A DNA stretch of 64,000 nt from positions 62,001-126,000 of the forward strand of contig JOAZ01000003.1 of the NCBI GenBank assembly GCA_000720535.1. Reading direction: 5' to 3'. Below, piece by piece: positions 1 through 9,059 of this stretch. The position numbers were made by a program, and so were the translations under genes. Under the pieces are notes generated by a model. It was given only the letters and a program-made list of their open reading frames with translations, was not told where the DNA came from and ran no database searches. How positions within the stretch are numbered: position 1 is the first letter of the stretch; every line of letters begins with the position of its first letter. Source of the DNA: Streptomyces halstedii (GTDB lineage: Bacteria > Actinomycetota > Actinomycetes > Streptomycetales > Streptomycetaceae).

Positions 1-229
1 CCACTGGCAGTAGGACACGTCGCAAGCGGCCAACTTATGGGCATACGAGGGTGATGACAAGGGAGCGGCCACGCCTTGGCACGCGCGCCCCGGCGCACGC
101 GCGGGAGGGCGGGCGCGCGGAACGGAGATCTCCGGATCCGGACGGCCGGGGAAACGGTGGCGGTCCGTGCGGGAGGCGGCGGCTGGGGCGGGGGCGGGAG
201 AGGTCGGGGCGGGTTGCGGGCGAGGGGCG

Positions 230-243
230 GGAGAGCGCTCTCC
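230..243. promoter_or_regulatory. LacI-type operator (site 1)
   Basis: Perfect palindrome GGAGAGCGCTCTCC with the CG centre typical of LacI-family operators, ending 32 nt before the regulator's ATG and just upstream of its TATAAA -10. The 12-bp core recurs exactly at 6230-6241 and 9046-9057. Confidence 0.75.
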
Positions 244-275
244 ATGATGGGTTTCCTGATGCTATAAATGCGCTC

Positions 276-1388
276 ATGACGGATGCTCTGCGATCGGACG
301 GTGCCGCGCCCACACTGGAGGACGTGGCGCGGGCCGCGGGTGTCTCCCGTGCCACGGTCTCCCGGGTCGTCAACGGGGTGCGCAACGTGGATCCGGCGAT
401 CCAGGAGACCGTCCGGCAGGCCGTTTCCGTCACGGGCTACAGGCCCAACCGCGCGGCCCGCTCCCTGGTCACCCGCCGCACGGACGCGGTCGCCCTCGTG
501 GTGTCGGGTACGGGGGTGGAACCGGCGGCCGGTGGGGGCGGGGAGGCGGAGAGGCCCGGGGAGGGTGACGCGGCGGGACGGGGCGGCGAGGGGTCGTTCA
601 CCGCGCGCGTGTTCGCGGACCCGTTCTTCGGGCGGGTGGTGACGGGCGTCGTCGACTACCTGCGCCCGCGCGGGATACACCCGGTGCTGATGTTCGCCGA
701 GGCCTCCTGGGCCCGGGACGACGTGGTGTCGTACCTGCGCCAGGGCAGCGCCGACGGGGCACTGATCGTGTCCACCCACGCCGAGGACCCGTTGCCCGCC
801 CTGGTCGCGGAGGCCGGGCTGCCCGCCGTGCTGTACGCGCGCCCCGCCCGGCCCGCGCGCATCAGCTACGTCGACCTGGCGCACCGGGACGGGGCCCGGC
901 TGGCGGCCGAACACCTGCTGGCCCGCGGCTGCCGCCGGATCGCCACGATCAGTGGTCCGTTGGACATACCGGCGGGAGCGGACCGGCTCGCGGGGTTCCA
1001 GGAGACGATGGCGCGGCACGGCCATCCGTACATCCCGGTCGCCGAGGGCGGATTCACCCAGGAGAGCGGCGAGGCCGCGATGGAGCGGTTGCTGGCCGCG
1101 CATCCCGGCCTGGACGGGGTGTTCGCGGGGAACGACCTGATGGCGACGGGCGCCTGCCACGTGCTGCGGGAACACGGCAGGCGGGTGCCGGAGGACGTCG
1201 CCGTCGTCGGCTTCGACGACAGCGGGGTCGCCGCCGCGTGCCGGCCGCCGCTCACGACGGTGCGCCAGCCGGTGGAGGACATGGCCGCGGAGATGGCACG
1301 GCTGCTGCTCGACAGGCTGGCGGAGCCGGAGCGGCCGGCCACGTCCGTGATCTTCGAGCCGACGCTGGTGGTACGGGCGTCGGCGTAG
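276..1388 (+). CDS. LacI-family transcriptional regulator
   Basis: Sugar-responsive repressor of about 370 aa. An N-terminal LacI helix-turn-helix (TLEDVARAAGVSRATVSRVVNG, read from about residue 9) is followed by a periplasmic-binding-protein-like effector domain (FADPFFGRVVTGVVDY, GNDLMATGA, VVGFDDSGVA) of normal family length. A glycine/glutamate-rich insert of about 25 residues sits between the two. The ATG at 276 is chosen because the HTH begins directly after it. No Shine-Dalgarno precedes it, but TATAAA at 263-268 lies 7 nt upstream, so a leaderless transcript is likely. The palindrome at 230-243 suggests autoregulation. The effector sugar cannot be told from sequence. Confidence 0.93.
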   Translation: MTDALRSDGAAPTLEDVARAAGVSRATVSRVVNGVRNVDPAIQETVRQAVSVTGYRPNRAARSLVTRRTDAVALVVSGTGVEPAAGGGGEAERPGEGDAAGRGGEGSFTARVFADPFFGRVVTGVVDYLRPRGIHPVLMFAEASWARDDVVSYLRQGSADGALIVSTHAEDPLPALVAEAGLPAVLYARPARPARISYVDLAHRDGARLAAEHLLARGCRRIATISGPLDIPAGADRLAGFQETMARHGHPYIPVAEGGFTQESGEAAMERLLAAHPGLDGVFAGNDLMATGACHVLREHGRRVPEDVAVVGFDDSGVAAACRPPLTTVRQPVEDMAAEMARLLLDRLAEPERPATSVIFEPTLVVRASA

Positions 1389-1498
1389 GACTCCGGGCGC
1401 CTTGCTGGAACCGGCGCCCTGAGACCGGCGCCCTGGGGCCTCGTTCGGGTGGGCCGCCGCCGTGTGGCGCCGGGGACACCGTGTGGCGCCGCCCCCCC

Positions 1499-2833
1499 TC
1501 AGCCGGTCGCGGCGCGGCTGTAGTTGTGGGCGGGCAGGCGTCCCGGGCCGGGCCTGGTGCCGGCGCGCGGGTCCGGTGCGGGGCGGGTACCTCCCCGTGC
1601 CAGGAAGTCCGAGAGGGGCAGGGTCGCCGCACCGACCGTCACCGCGTCCGGCCCCAGGTGGCCGAGGTCGATCGACGTGCGGGCCGCCGCGTGCCCGAGG
1701 GCGTACTCCTGGGCGTACCGCCGGATCTCCGGGAGCAGGTGAGGGCCGATCAGCAGGCCCGCCCAGCCGCCGAGCAGGATGCGTTCGGGCAGGAAGAGGT
1801 TGATGAGGTCGGCCAGGGCGGCCCCCAGGCACTCGGCCGTCTCGTCCAGGATCGCGGCCGCCACCGGGTCCGGGCCGGGACCGTCGGGTCCGGGCCTGGC
1901 GGCCTCCAGGAGGGCGGCGAGGGCGGTCTCGTCGTCGGTGTCCTCGGGCAGCGGTCCCCCGGCCTCGTACCACCGCTCGCGCATGGCCTCCGCGCCGGCG
2001 TACGCCTCCAGGCAGCCGATCGACCCGCACCGGCAGCGGCGGCCCCGCAGTTGCACCGTGGTGTGGCCCCATTCCAGGGCCGCGTTCGAGAGGTCCTGAT
2101 CGAGCATGTCGCCTCGGTTCACGCTGGCGCCCACCCCTGATCCGATCAGGGCCACGGCGGCGGACTGGGCCCCCCTGCCGCCGCCGAACCACATCTCGGC
2201 CTGACCCAGCGTCCGGGCGCCGTTGTCGATGAAGAACGGCACCTCCGGCGGCACGTCCACGGCGTCCCTGAGCAGACGTTCGAAGGGGACGGCGCTCCAT
2301 CCGATGGTCGGCCCGTGCACGACGGCACCCGGTCCGCCCGCCGCCTCCGGGGCGTCGCGTTCGATGATGCCGGGCACGCCGATGCCGATCCCCAGCAGTC
2401 GCGCGGGGTCGGCTCCGGCGTCGCGCAGGACGTCCGACACGCCGGTGCGGACATGGCCGACGATGCGCTCGACGTCGTAGCCGTGCTGGGCCAGCAGGCG
2501 GTCGGTGCGGGCGAGTTCCGTGAGCGAGAGGTCGAACAGCTCGATGCGGACCCGGGTCTCGCCGATGTCGATGCCCACGAACAGCCCGCCGTCGGGGGCG
2601 ACCCGCAGCAGCGTACGGGGGCGCCCACCGTCGGAGTCGACGATCCCCGCCTCCTGGAGGAGCCCCTCCGCGGCGAGTTCGGCGACGACGTTGCTGATGG
2701 AACCCGAACTCAGGCCGGTCGCCGGACCCAGTTCCTGACGGCTCAACGGGCCGTCGAAGTACAACCGCTGCAAGACCCTGGACCGGTTGCCTCTTCTCAG
2801 GTCACGGACGGTCCTTCTGCTGCGCTCAGCCAT
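1499..2833 (-). CDS. ROK-family (NagC/XylR) transcriptional regulator
   Basis: 444-aa regulator. An N-terminal winged helix-turn-helix (LSRQELGPATGLSSGSIS, about residues 29-46) is fused to a ROK sugar-kinase-like domain with the ATP-binding pattern VGIDIGETRVRIELFD and a ROK cysteine cluster (RGRRCRCGSIGCLE) that normally binds zinc. Length and order fit NagC/XylR repressors. It is transcribed away from the following gene, and an AT-rich inverted repeat lies 65 nt upstream of its ATG. It probably controls a sugar uptake or use gene, but no sugar transporter adjoins it here, so its target is unknown. Confidence 0.92.
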   Translation of the reverse strand: MAERSRRTVRDLRRGNRSRVLQRLYFDGPLSRQELGPATGLSSGSISNVVAELAAEGLLQEAGIVDSDGGRPRTLLRVAPDGGLFVGIDIGETRVRIELFDLSLTELARTDRLLAQHGYDVERIVGHVRTGVSDVLRDAGADPARLLGIGIGVPGIIERDAPEAAGGPGAVVHGPTIGWSAVPFERLLRDAVDVPPEVPFFIDNGARTLGQAEMWFGGGRGAQSAAVALIGSGVGASVNRGDMLDQDLSNAALEWGHTTVQLRGRRCRCGSIGCLEAYAGAEAMRERWYEAGGPLPEDTDDETALAALLEAARPGPDGPGPDPVAAAILDETAECLGAALADLINLFLPERILLGGWAGLLIGPHLLPEIRRYAQEYALGHAAARTSIDLGHLGPDAVTVGAATLPLSDFLARGGTRPAPDPRAGTRPGPGRLPAHNYSRAATG

Positions 2834-2897
2834 GGTGCTCCCTTCGTACCGGCAACATATCCTGGCCGGGCCGCGCCGCGTCTCCTTCTTTCACTCC

Positions 2898-2918
2898 TTA
2901 AATTCTACCCTAATTTAA
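2898..2918. promoter_or_regulatory. Candidate ROK operator
   Basis: Exact inverted repeat TTAAATT-N7-AATTTAA in an otherwise GC-rich genome, between the ROK gene (start 2833, minus) and the small plus-strand gene at 3024. A/T-rich arms of this kind are typical of ROK/XylR-type sites. Autoregulation is inferred from position. Confidence 0.6.
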
Positions 2919-3023
2919 TAGACGGACCTCGAAGGCCGGAGCGGAGGCTTGTTCGCGACCTCGCACGGGGACACCTCCGTCCCGCGATCGGGTACGGAAG
3001 GCCCCGCCACATATGCTCACCAT

Positions 3024-3413
3024 ATGGAGCAGAGCGAAGTCCTCAAGCGAGTGATCGGCATCCTCACGGAGGCCGGGGAGATGCAGCGCCAGGCCGAGCA
3101 GGACATGGGCGGCGGCGATCCGGACGTGGGTGGGAGCATCGTGACCACGCTCCTCAACGAGACGATGCCGCACATCGCCATCTCCGGCGACGCGTCCGTC
3201 GAGGAGGTGGCCCTCCTCGTGGGCCGCGAGGTCGGCGGCGCGGTCGAACAGCTGGTGGGCGCCTTCACCCTGGCCTTCATCGCGCTCGCCCAGGTGCATG
3301 ATTCCGGGCAGGAGGAGGTCACGTCCGCCGATGTCCTCCAGGACCTGGCCCTGCGCGCGGAGGAGTTGAGCGCCGGCGGGGACGGCGACGAGGGCCCGGA
3401 GGAGTCGCTGTAA
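3024..3413 (+). CDS. Conserved hypothetical acidic protein
   Basis: 129-aa acidic, helix-rich protein that I do not recognise. It opens MEQSEVLKRVIGILTEAGEM and has no signal peptide or membrane segment; the C-terminal 20 residues are Gly/Asp/Glu-rich. The ATG at 3024 was preferred over an in-frame start at 2949 because codon bias and protein-like sequence begin there. CATATG lies around the start and no strong ribosome site is seen. It is divergent from the ROK regulator across a roughly 190-bp region containing the TTAAATT repeat, so it may be co-regulated. Confidence 0.6.
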   Translation: MEQSEVLKRVIGILTEAGEMQRQAEQDMGGGDPDVGGSIVTTLLNETMPHIAISGDASVEEVALLVGREVGGAVEQLVGAFTLAFIALAQVHDSGQEEVTSADVLQDLALRAEELSAGGDGDEGPEESL

Positions 3414-3504
3414 CGCTGCCGCCGCCTCCGGGCTCCGGCGCCGCCGGACTCGTGTCACGTGGCCCACGTCCGTGACGGGTGACTCGCGCTCCCGTGACGG
3501 TCGA

Positions 3505-3672
3505 CTCGTGGCCCGTTGTCCTGACTCGCGGCTCCGGCTCGTGGCTCTGACTCGTGCTCCGACTCGTGGCTCTGACTCATAGGGGTCGCCCGTGGGGGTG
3601 GTCTGCGGTCCGTCCTGCCTCGTGGCTCCGGCCGGCGTGGGTGGCCCGTGTGGGTGGCCCGTGTGGGTGGCT
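3505..3672. repeat. Degenerate short tandem repeats
   Basis: Several imperfect copies of GACTCGTGGCTC between 3505 and 3580, followed by copies of GGCCCGTGTGGGT at 3645-3672. They lie in the gap between the convergent genes at 3024 and 3671. No coding potential is evident. Confidence 0.5.
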
Positions 3673-4561
3673 ATCCGCCCAGCACCTCGCGCAGCGTCGC
3701 CGCGAAGGCCGCCGGGCGTTGCACCACTCCGACGTGCCCGCCGGGGAACTCCACGGCCTCGCGCCCGAGCCGCTCCGCGAGGACCCGGACGGGGCGGGCG
3801 GTCAACTGCCGTCCGGACTCCTCCCCCACGGCGAGCACCAGCCGTTCGGCCCCTGCGGCCAGGGCCGTCATGTCCGGCACGTATCCGGTGAACGGGCACA
3901 GCATGTGCTCCAGGAAGACCGGGTTGTTGGCGTGCATCCTGCGCAGCGCCCCCGGGTCCGGCGGCGGCAGTTCGGCCGCCGGGTCCTCCTGGGGGCCCTC
4001 CGGTGCGGTCCCGGACGCGTCCCCGCCCACGGCCGGTCCCGGGGCGCCGATCCCGGCGCTCATCGTGGCGGAGGCCGCCTCCGCGCCGTCCCGACGGAAC
4101 ACCGCGCGCACCTCGGCGAACAGGGCCCGCCCGACCGGCGCGTCGGGCAGCACCTCCACCACGGGCGGCTCGTGCGCCACGACCCGGTCGAGCCGCCCCG
4201 GGTGCCGGCTCAGCAGGTCAAGGGCGACGACGGCGCTCGCACTGCTGCCGAAGACGGAAGCCCGTTCACCGTCCGGGCAGACCAGTTCGATCAGCCGTCG
4301 GACGTCGTCGCTGTGGTCCTCCACCCGCTGGTCCGCGACCGGGGCGGCGAGCCGGCTGCGCGAGTAGCAGCGCGGGTCGTAGGTGAGCACCGTCCAGCGG
4401 TCCGCGAGGTGTTCCGCCAGGGGCCCGTAGAGGCCCGCGTCGGCGCTGCCGCCCGGCATCAGCACGAGTACCGGGCCCGCGCCGCGTACCTCGTAGTACA
4501 GGGTCGCACCCGGCACCTCCAGGGTGCCGGTACGGACCGTGGTGGATCCTCGCTCGGTCAT
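3671..4561 (-). CDS. Alpha/beta hydrolase
   Basis: 296-aa alpha/beta-fold hydrolase. Visible are the oxyanion-loop region (LMPGGSAD), a nucleophile elbow GSSAS (last glycine of GxSxG replaced by serine), a cap-like middle section, and the catalytic His in FPGGHVGV near the C-terminus. The ATG at 4561 is preceded by GGAGAGGG at good spacing, so I exclude the extra upstream reading frame. Substrate unknown; many relatives are annotated as esterases or haloalkane-dehalogenase-like. It stands alone, with about 420 bp separating it from the DUF1996 gene on the same strand. Confidence 0.85.
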   Translation of the reverse strand: MTERGSTTVRTGTLEVPGATLYYEVRGAGPVLVLMPGGSADAGLYGPLAEHLADRWTVLTYDPRCYSRSRLAAPVADQRVEDHSDDVRRLIELVCPDGERASVFGSSASAVVALDLLSRHPGRLDRVVAHEPPVVEVLPDAPVGRALFAEVRAVFRRDGAEAASATMSAGIGAPGPAVGGDASGTAPEGPQEDPAAELPPPDPGALRRMHANNPVFLEHMLCPFTGYVPDMTALAAGAERLVLAVGEESGRQLTARPVRVLAERLGREAVEFPGGHVGVVQRPAAFAATLREVLGG

Positions 4562-4878
4562 CGTTCCCTCTCCGTGTTCTTCGTTTCCCTCGTGGGGCGC
4601 CCCGGCTCCGGGTGCGGGGCCTCGACGGCCCGCTCCCAGGACGTCCGTGTCCCGGAGTCGCGGGACGCGGACCGCGCGCGGGCGGACGGTGTCCGGTGAG
4701 GTCGGGCTCGTCCTCCGCGTGGACACGGGGCCTCCCGCAGGCCGGCCCGGCCGCCCGCGCCTGACGCCGTACCGGTCCGCGACCGCCGTACCGACCCGGT
4801 GGCGACACCCCGCGCCATCGGCGGGGGGAGCCGCGTCGGCAGGCGTCCTGGGCGGCGACCTGGAGTACACAGCAGGAA

Positions 4879-4917
4879 TCCGCGGCGGGCAACGGAATAT
4901 CCGTGGCCCGCCGCGGA
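4879..4917 (-). terminator. Strong hairpin, probable terminator of the DUF1996 gene
   Basis: Perfect 12-bp stem TCCGCGGCGGGC / GCCCGCCGCGGA whose loop itself holds ACGGA-ATA-TCCGT, giving a two-tier hairpin. It lies about 70 nt past the stop of the minus-strand gene ending at 4986. Confidence 0.6.
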
Positions 4918-4985
4918 CTTCCCGCGCCGTCAGCGGGGTCGGGGACGGCGCGGGAGTTACGGGGTGTCGCGTCGGTGTCGCTGTG

Positions 4986-6095
4986 TCACGGAAGTTCGTA
5001 GTTCTCGTCCAGGGCCGCGCCCTCGCCCGGGTTGCTCTCGTCGTAGCCCCGGGCGTCGCACTGAAGACCGCCCACGATGCAGTGGTCCACCATGGCGTCC
5101 AGCGTGGCCTCGTCCCAGGCGTTGAAGAAGTCGTAGTGGAAGGAGTGGCCGGTACCGCTGGCCAGATTCACCTGCGACATGTCGCCGTTGACCGGCCAGG
5201 CCATCTTGAACTCGATCATCGGCAGGGCGACCGGATGGGTGGGCGGGCAGACGTTCTGGTTGGCGCCCTGAGCTCGCGGATAGGCCATGTGGGCCTGGTG
5301 GTCAGGGGTGTCCAGGTGCTGTCCGTCCCAGCAACTGGGCGCCTGCATCCGCAGGTTGAGCTGCACGTCCGGACGGGACGGGCAGGTCGCCGGGAACTCG
5401 AAGTTGTTGTAGCTCTCCCCGCACTCCCAGCCCTCGACCTTGCCCGGGTGGTTGCGGAACTCGTCCGCCGTCTGCATCGGGTTGCCGACGACGAACCGGA
5501 GCCCCTTGGGGAACGGGCGGACACTGGTGTAGTCGGTCACCCCCGCCTTGTAGTAGATGGTCTGCGGGCCGACCGGGCGGACCTCCTGGTCGCCGTTGTA
5601 GAGGGTCGGTATCCAGTACGCCGACAGGTCCCCCGGCACCTTGCAGGCGGTGCCGCCCGCGCTCAGGGAGGCCGTGGTGCTGTTCTCGTCCGTGGTGTCG
5701 TTGCCCATGAACGTGTGGTTGTGGGACTTGTTCAACTGCCCCGGGTAGACGATCGGGTCGACGGAACCGGTGTGGGTGACCGAGCAGTTCGCCTGGAACT
5801 CGTGGAAGTACCGGTGCGGCGGTATCTCGGTGGAGGGCTGCACCCCGGTGACCGGCGGGTTCGCCGGTATGTAACCGTCGCCGTCCGGGTCGTCGCCCGA
5901 CGGGACGGGCACCGCCATGACGTGCCCCCGCATGGCGTGCGCCGCCGTGGCGGGCTCGCCGGCCGTGCGCGGGGCGGCGTCGGCGGACGCGCCGCCGGCC
6001 CCGGTGATCGCCTGGAAGCCCAGGAAGACCAGCGCCAGGGACGTGGCGACGATCAAGGCGGACACCAGGGTGCTTCTGCTGATTCTTTCGGCCAT
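4986..6095 (-). CDS. Secreted DUF1996 domain protein
   Basis: 369-aa predicted exported protein. The start (MAERISRSTLVSAL) leads into a hydrophobic stretch and an Ala-rich probable cleavage region, followed by a DUF1996 domain: HYxHEFQANCSVTHTGSVDPIVYPG-like N-terminal part, SHNHTFMGN, WIPTLYNG, and the Cys-rich PSCWDGQHLDTPDHQAHMAYP block. These histidine/cysteine motifs are characteristic of the family, whose function is not established; members are often found with carbohydrate-related genes. GGAGG lies 5 nt before the ATG at 6095. A LacI-type palindrome sits 133 nt upstream, so sugar-dependent expression is inferred. Confidence 0.88.
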   Translation of the reverse strand: MAERISRSTLVSALIVATSLALVFLGFQAITGAGGASADAAPRTAGEPATAAHAMRGHVMAVPVPSGDDPDGDGYIPANPPVTGVQPSTEIPPHRYFHEFQANCSVTHTGSVDPIVYPGQLNKSHNHTFMGNDTTDENSTTASLSAGGTACKVPGDLSAYWIPTLYNGDQEVRPVGPQTIYYKAGVTDYTSVRPFPKGLRFVVGNPMQTADEFRNHPGKVEGWECGESYNNFEFPATCPSRPDVQLNLRMQAPSCWDGQHLDTPDHQAHMAYPRAQGANQNVCPPTHPVALPMIEFKMAWPVNGDMSQVNLASGTGHSFHYDFFNAWDEATLDAMVDHCIVGGLQCDARGYDESNPGEGAALDENYELP

Positions 6096-6228
6096 GCGGA
6101 CCTCCATGCCGCTCTGCGTCCGCGCACATCGGGTACGCGGTGGGGGGAGAGTGGAACTGGTGACGCACGACGGAGCCACCCGCCCGGTGAAGCCCGGAGA
6201 CCGATGGTTCCGGGCTGCGGGAACGGTG

Positions 6229-6242
6229 GGAGAGCGCTCTCC
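6229..6242. promoter_or_regulatory. LacI-type operator (site 2)
   Basis: GGAGAGCGCTCTCC, identical over all 14 bp to the palindrome in front of the LacI-family gene at 276. It lies upstream of the minus-strand DUF1996 gene. Confidence 0.72.
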
Positions 6243-6828
6243 GAAGCGCTGTCAGTGTTGCGCCGCCGTTGAGACCGTGTCAATGGGTTGTGAACGACGC
6301 GTGAGAGCGGGGCTGTTGGCGGAGCAGGGGGTGGGATCATCCTCGGAGGAGAGAGCGGCCGGATGGCGAGGCGGGCCGGCGCGGGCCGCCCGCACACACG
6401 GTCGGGGCGGTGGCATGCGAGTTCTGCCCGGTCGCGTACGGGACCGGGCACCCGCTTCTGTGCACCAGTGCGCGCCGCCGCACGCCGGGCCGGGACCACC
6501 GTGACGCCTGCCCGCCGTCGAGCGGCCGGCAGCGGACAAGCAGTCCCAGGCGCACGACACGAACGGCGCCGACACGTCGGCCGGGGCGGCGGGAGGTGTC
6601 CGCAGCTGGCGAGAGCCCACCAGCACCACGGCCGGCCTTGCAGACAGTGAGCCGTTTTCCGACCTCACGCGACACGGCCAGCCGGGCAGGTGAGGGAGCG
6701 GCGCAGGGCATGCAGTGGCGAGGAAGGGGCCGGTTGCGCTCCAGAGCCCGGTCCTGATCTAGGGCGGTAACTGGCCTAGATCGCACCTAGCGTCGGTGTT
6801 GCCGACCGACATCAGCGAAAGGACTTCG
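6243..6828. other. Intergenic, no gene recognised
   Basis: About 590 bp between the operator upstream of the DUF1996 gene and the VOC gene. Open frames exist on both strands because of the GC content, but none has a recognisable product or sensible start. A tight AAAGGA ribosome site for the next gene lies at 6818-6823. Confidence 0.5.
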
Positions 6829-7362
6829 ATGCCCGATCAGACCAACGTCGCTCCCGAGGGCTACACCAGCGTTGCGCCCTGGGTCGTAACCGACGACACG
6901 GGAGCCTTCCTCGATTTCGTGACCCAGGCGTTCGGAGGTGAGGAGTTGGGGCGCGTGTCGACCGACGACGGCTTGATCGGCCACGGGGAGATCCGGGTCG
7001 GCGACACCGTCGTGCTGGCCTTCGACCGACGTGCTGACTGGCCCCCCACGCCGAGCCTGCTACGCGTGTTCGTCGGCGACGCGGACGAGGCGTTCTCACG
7101 AGCCGTCGCGGCCGGAGGCCAGGTCGTCACTTCCCTTGCGGACGACGCCTTCGGACAGCGCGGAGGACGGGTCAAGGACCCGTTCGGCAACATCTGGTGG
7201 GTGGTCAGCCGCGTTGAAGACGTATCCGAGGAAGAGATGTGGAAGCGACTGCGGGAGCCCGTATACGCCGAGGCCATGCGTGTAGCTCAGGAGACGCTCG
7301 ATGCCGAGCTCAGCGGGCGACGCCGTGGGCGCAGCAGCGCACCCGTCAGGACGACCAGCTGA
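6829..7362 (+). CDS. VOC-superfamily (glyoxalase/PhnB-like) protein
   Basis: 177-aa protein with the paired beta-alpha-beta pattern of the vicinal oxygen chelate fold: YTSVAPWVVTDDTGAFLDFV at the N-terminus, GEIRVGDTVVLAFDR, LRVFVGDADEAFSRAVAAG and the typical end RVKDPFGNIWWVVS. After this come about 45 extra residues rich in Glu/Arg. Members of this PhnB-like group act as small-molecule binding or isomerase-type proteins; the substrate here is not predictable. AAAGGA precedes the ATG. Monocistronic. Confidence 0.85.
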   Translation: MPDQTNVAPEGYTSVAPWVVTDDTGAFLDFVTQAFGGEELGRVSTDDGLIGHGEIRVGDTVVLAFDRRADWPPTPSLLRVFVGDADEAFSRAVAAGGQVVTSLADDAFGQRGGRVKDPFGNIWWVVSRVEDVSEEEMWKRLREPVYAEAMRVAQETLDAELSGRRRGRSSAPVRTTS

Positions 7363-7720
7363 GCGATGGGCGCTTGCACATCTTGCTGGTGACCAAGGCG
7401 CCCCCTTTGATCCCTGGCGGGCGCACAACAGCAGCTACGGCGCCTCGCCGCAGTTACCAGAACGCCTGCATGCATCAGATATGCGGACGTCTCTCCGTCG
7501 TGCGATCTCCCCCCACAGCCCGAACGGCGTGGGAGGTGCCCCACCGCCTGACGCCGCGCACCGATCCACCCCGGATGACCGGACAGCCCACAGGTGGGTT
7601 GACGCGAGACTGCACACACGAAGAGCGTCGGCCGGTCGGGCGCCGGACCCGTGGGCCCGGTACCCGACCGGCCGGTGCGGCGGAACGGGCCCACCGCAGG
7701 GCCCGGTTCCGCCGCCGAGT

Positions 7721-7763
7721 CGGTCCGCCGCGGCGGCAACCGCCCTGCTGCCGCGGCGGACCG
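7721..7763 (-). terminator. Hairpin terminator of the serine protease gene
   Basis: 14-bp perfect stem CGGTCCGCCGCGGC (7721-7734) / GCCGCGGCGGACCG (7750-7763), 67 nt past the stop of the minus-strand protease gene. The rest of 7363-7829 shows no gene I can support. Confidence 0.6.
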
Positions 7764-7829
7764 AGGTCATACGCACCGCCGGGGGCCACGCAGGCTTTCC
7801 GAGGTGCTGAGGAGGGGGACGCGCCGCGG

Positions 7830-8981
7830 TCAGGCGGTGTGCAGCGTCAGCCCGTACCGGTTGAGGATCTCGTTGATGGGCTGGTGCCAGGTCTCGCCGC
7901 CGCTGCTGCAGTTGCCCCAGCCGCCCGAGGTGACGCCCTGCGCCTGGTCGCCGCTGATGAACGAGCCGCCCGAGTCGCCAGGTTCGGCGCAGACGCTCGT
8001 CTTGGTCATCTGGTGGACGGCGCCCTCGCTGTAGTTGACGGTCTCGTTCTTGGCCAGGACGTTGCCGCAGTGCCAGTGGGAGGTGGAGCCGGAGCGGCAG
8101 ATCGAGGCGCCGATCGGGGCCTCGTTGGAGCCGCGCACGAGCTGGTCGGAGATGGTGCCCCAGCCGAGGACGACGGGGACCGTCCACCAGCCGCTGCCGA
8201 CGTTCACCCAGGCGTAGTCGTTGTCGGGGAACGACGAGCCCTGGATGTTCCCGATGCCCGAGCCGTCCCAGCCCCGTACCTCCTGGCCCGCCTTGCCGCA
8301 GTGGCCGGCGGTGACGAAGCCTCCGTGCACGGAGAAGCCTATGGAACAGCGGACGTTGCCCGTGTAGAACGGGTCGCCGCCCACGGTGCCGGCCGCGAAG
8401 GTCTGCGGGGCCTCGGTGGTCTCCTTCACCGTGACCGGGCCGGCCTGCCGTGCCTTCGCCAGGAAGGCGCGGACATCGTTGTCAGCACGCTCGGACGCCA
8501 CCACGTCGATGACGACGCTGTTCGTCTTCGGGTCGACGTGCCAACTGCTCACGCCCTGCGGCACGGCGAGGGAGTCGATCCGGGCCTTGGCCGCGTCCAG
8601 CCGGCCTGCGGTATGGGTGACGAGCTGGGTCTGCGCGCCGGTCGCACGGACCTGGCGGGCGCTCGCGTCGTTCGTGACGGCGACCGTGAGCTTCCCGCTG
8701 TCCGCGTCGAACCAGGCGCCGCCGAACGACGCACCGGCCGCCTTGCGGGCCGCCCCCTGGAGGGCGGTCGCCTCCTTCTCCGCGGCGAGCCGCGCCTCGG
8801 CCTGACTCTTCGTCAGCCCGAGGTCCTTCTGCATCGCGGTGAGCAGGCCTGCCGAGGCGGGGGCTTCGGTGGCGGTGGTGGAGGGATCCGCCGCGGCCGC
8901 CTGGCTCAGGCCGGCGGTCGCCCAGGTGCCGATGATGAGCAGTGCGGACAGACCGGTCCGCACCATCGTCTTTGGTCTCAA
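7830..8981 (-). CDS. Secreted S1 serine protease, alpha-lytic/streptogrisin type
   Basis: 383-aa secreted endopeptidase. A signal peptide (MVRTGLSALLIIGTWATAGL...) is followed by an alpha-lytic-protease prodomain (about residues 40-190: QKDLGLTKSQAEARL, GAWFDADSGKLTVAV, VDPKTNSVVIDV) and a mature chymotrypsin-fold domain with His in TAGHC, Asp in DNDYAW and Ser in EPGDSGGS. Paired cysteines match streptogrisins. I place the start at TTG 8981 because AGAAGGGG ends 8 nt upstream; the first ATG (8966) is 23 nt from that site. A LacI-type operator lies 65 nt upstream, linking it to the regulator at 276. Confidence 0.9.
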   Translation of the reverse strand: MRPKTMVRTGLSALLIIGTWATAGLSQAAAADPSTTATEAPASAGLLTAMQKDLGLTKSQAEARLAAEKEATALQGAARKAAGASFGGAWFDADSGKLTVAVTNDASARQVRATGAQTQLVTHTAGRLDAAKARIDSLAVPQGVSSWHVDPKTNSVVIDVVASERADNDVRAFLAKARQAGPVTVKETTEAPQTFAAGTVGGDPFYTGNVRCSIGFSVHGGFVTAGHCGKAGQEVRGWDGSGIGNIQGSSFPDNDYAWVNVGSGWWTVPVVLGWGTISDQLVRGSNEAPIGASICRSGSTSHWHCGNVLAKNETVNYSEGAVHQMTKTSVCAEPGDSGGSFISGDQAQGVTSGGWGNCSSGGETWHQPINEILNRYGLTLHTA

Positions 8982-9043
8982 GGGAGTTGCCCCTTCTGTT
9001 GTTCCAGCATCGTGGGGGTGGAACAGGAGGCGGCCGAGAACAT

Positions 9044-9059
9044 CTGAGAGCGCTCTCAG
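9044..9059. promoter_or_regulatory. LacI-type operator (site 3)
   Basis: 16-bp palindrome CTGAGAGCGCTCTCAG sharing the 12-bp core of the sites at 231 and 6230. It is positioned in the promoter region of the minus-strand protease gene. Confidence 0.72.

Noticed and set aside
4524-6272. Long plus-strand frame opposite the hydrolase and DUF1996 genes
   Set aside because: No motif; it mirrors the codon pattern of the two real minus-strand genes.
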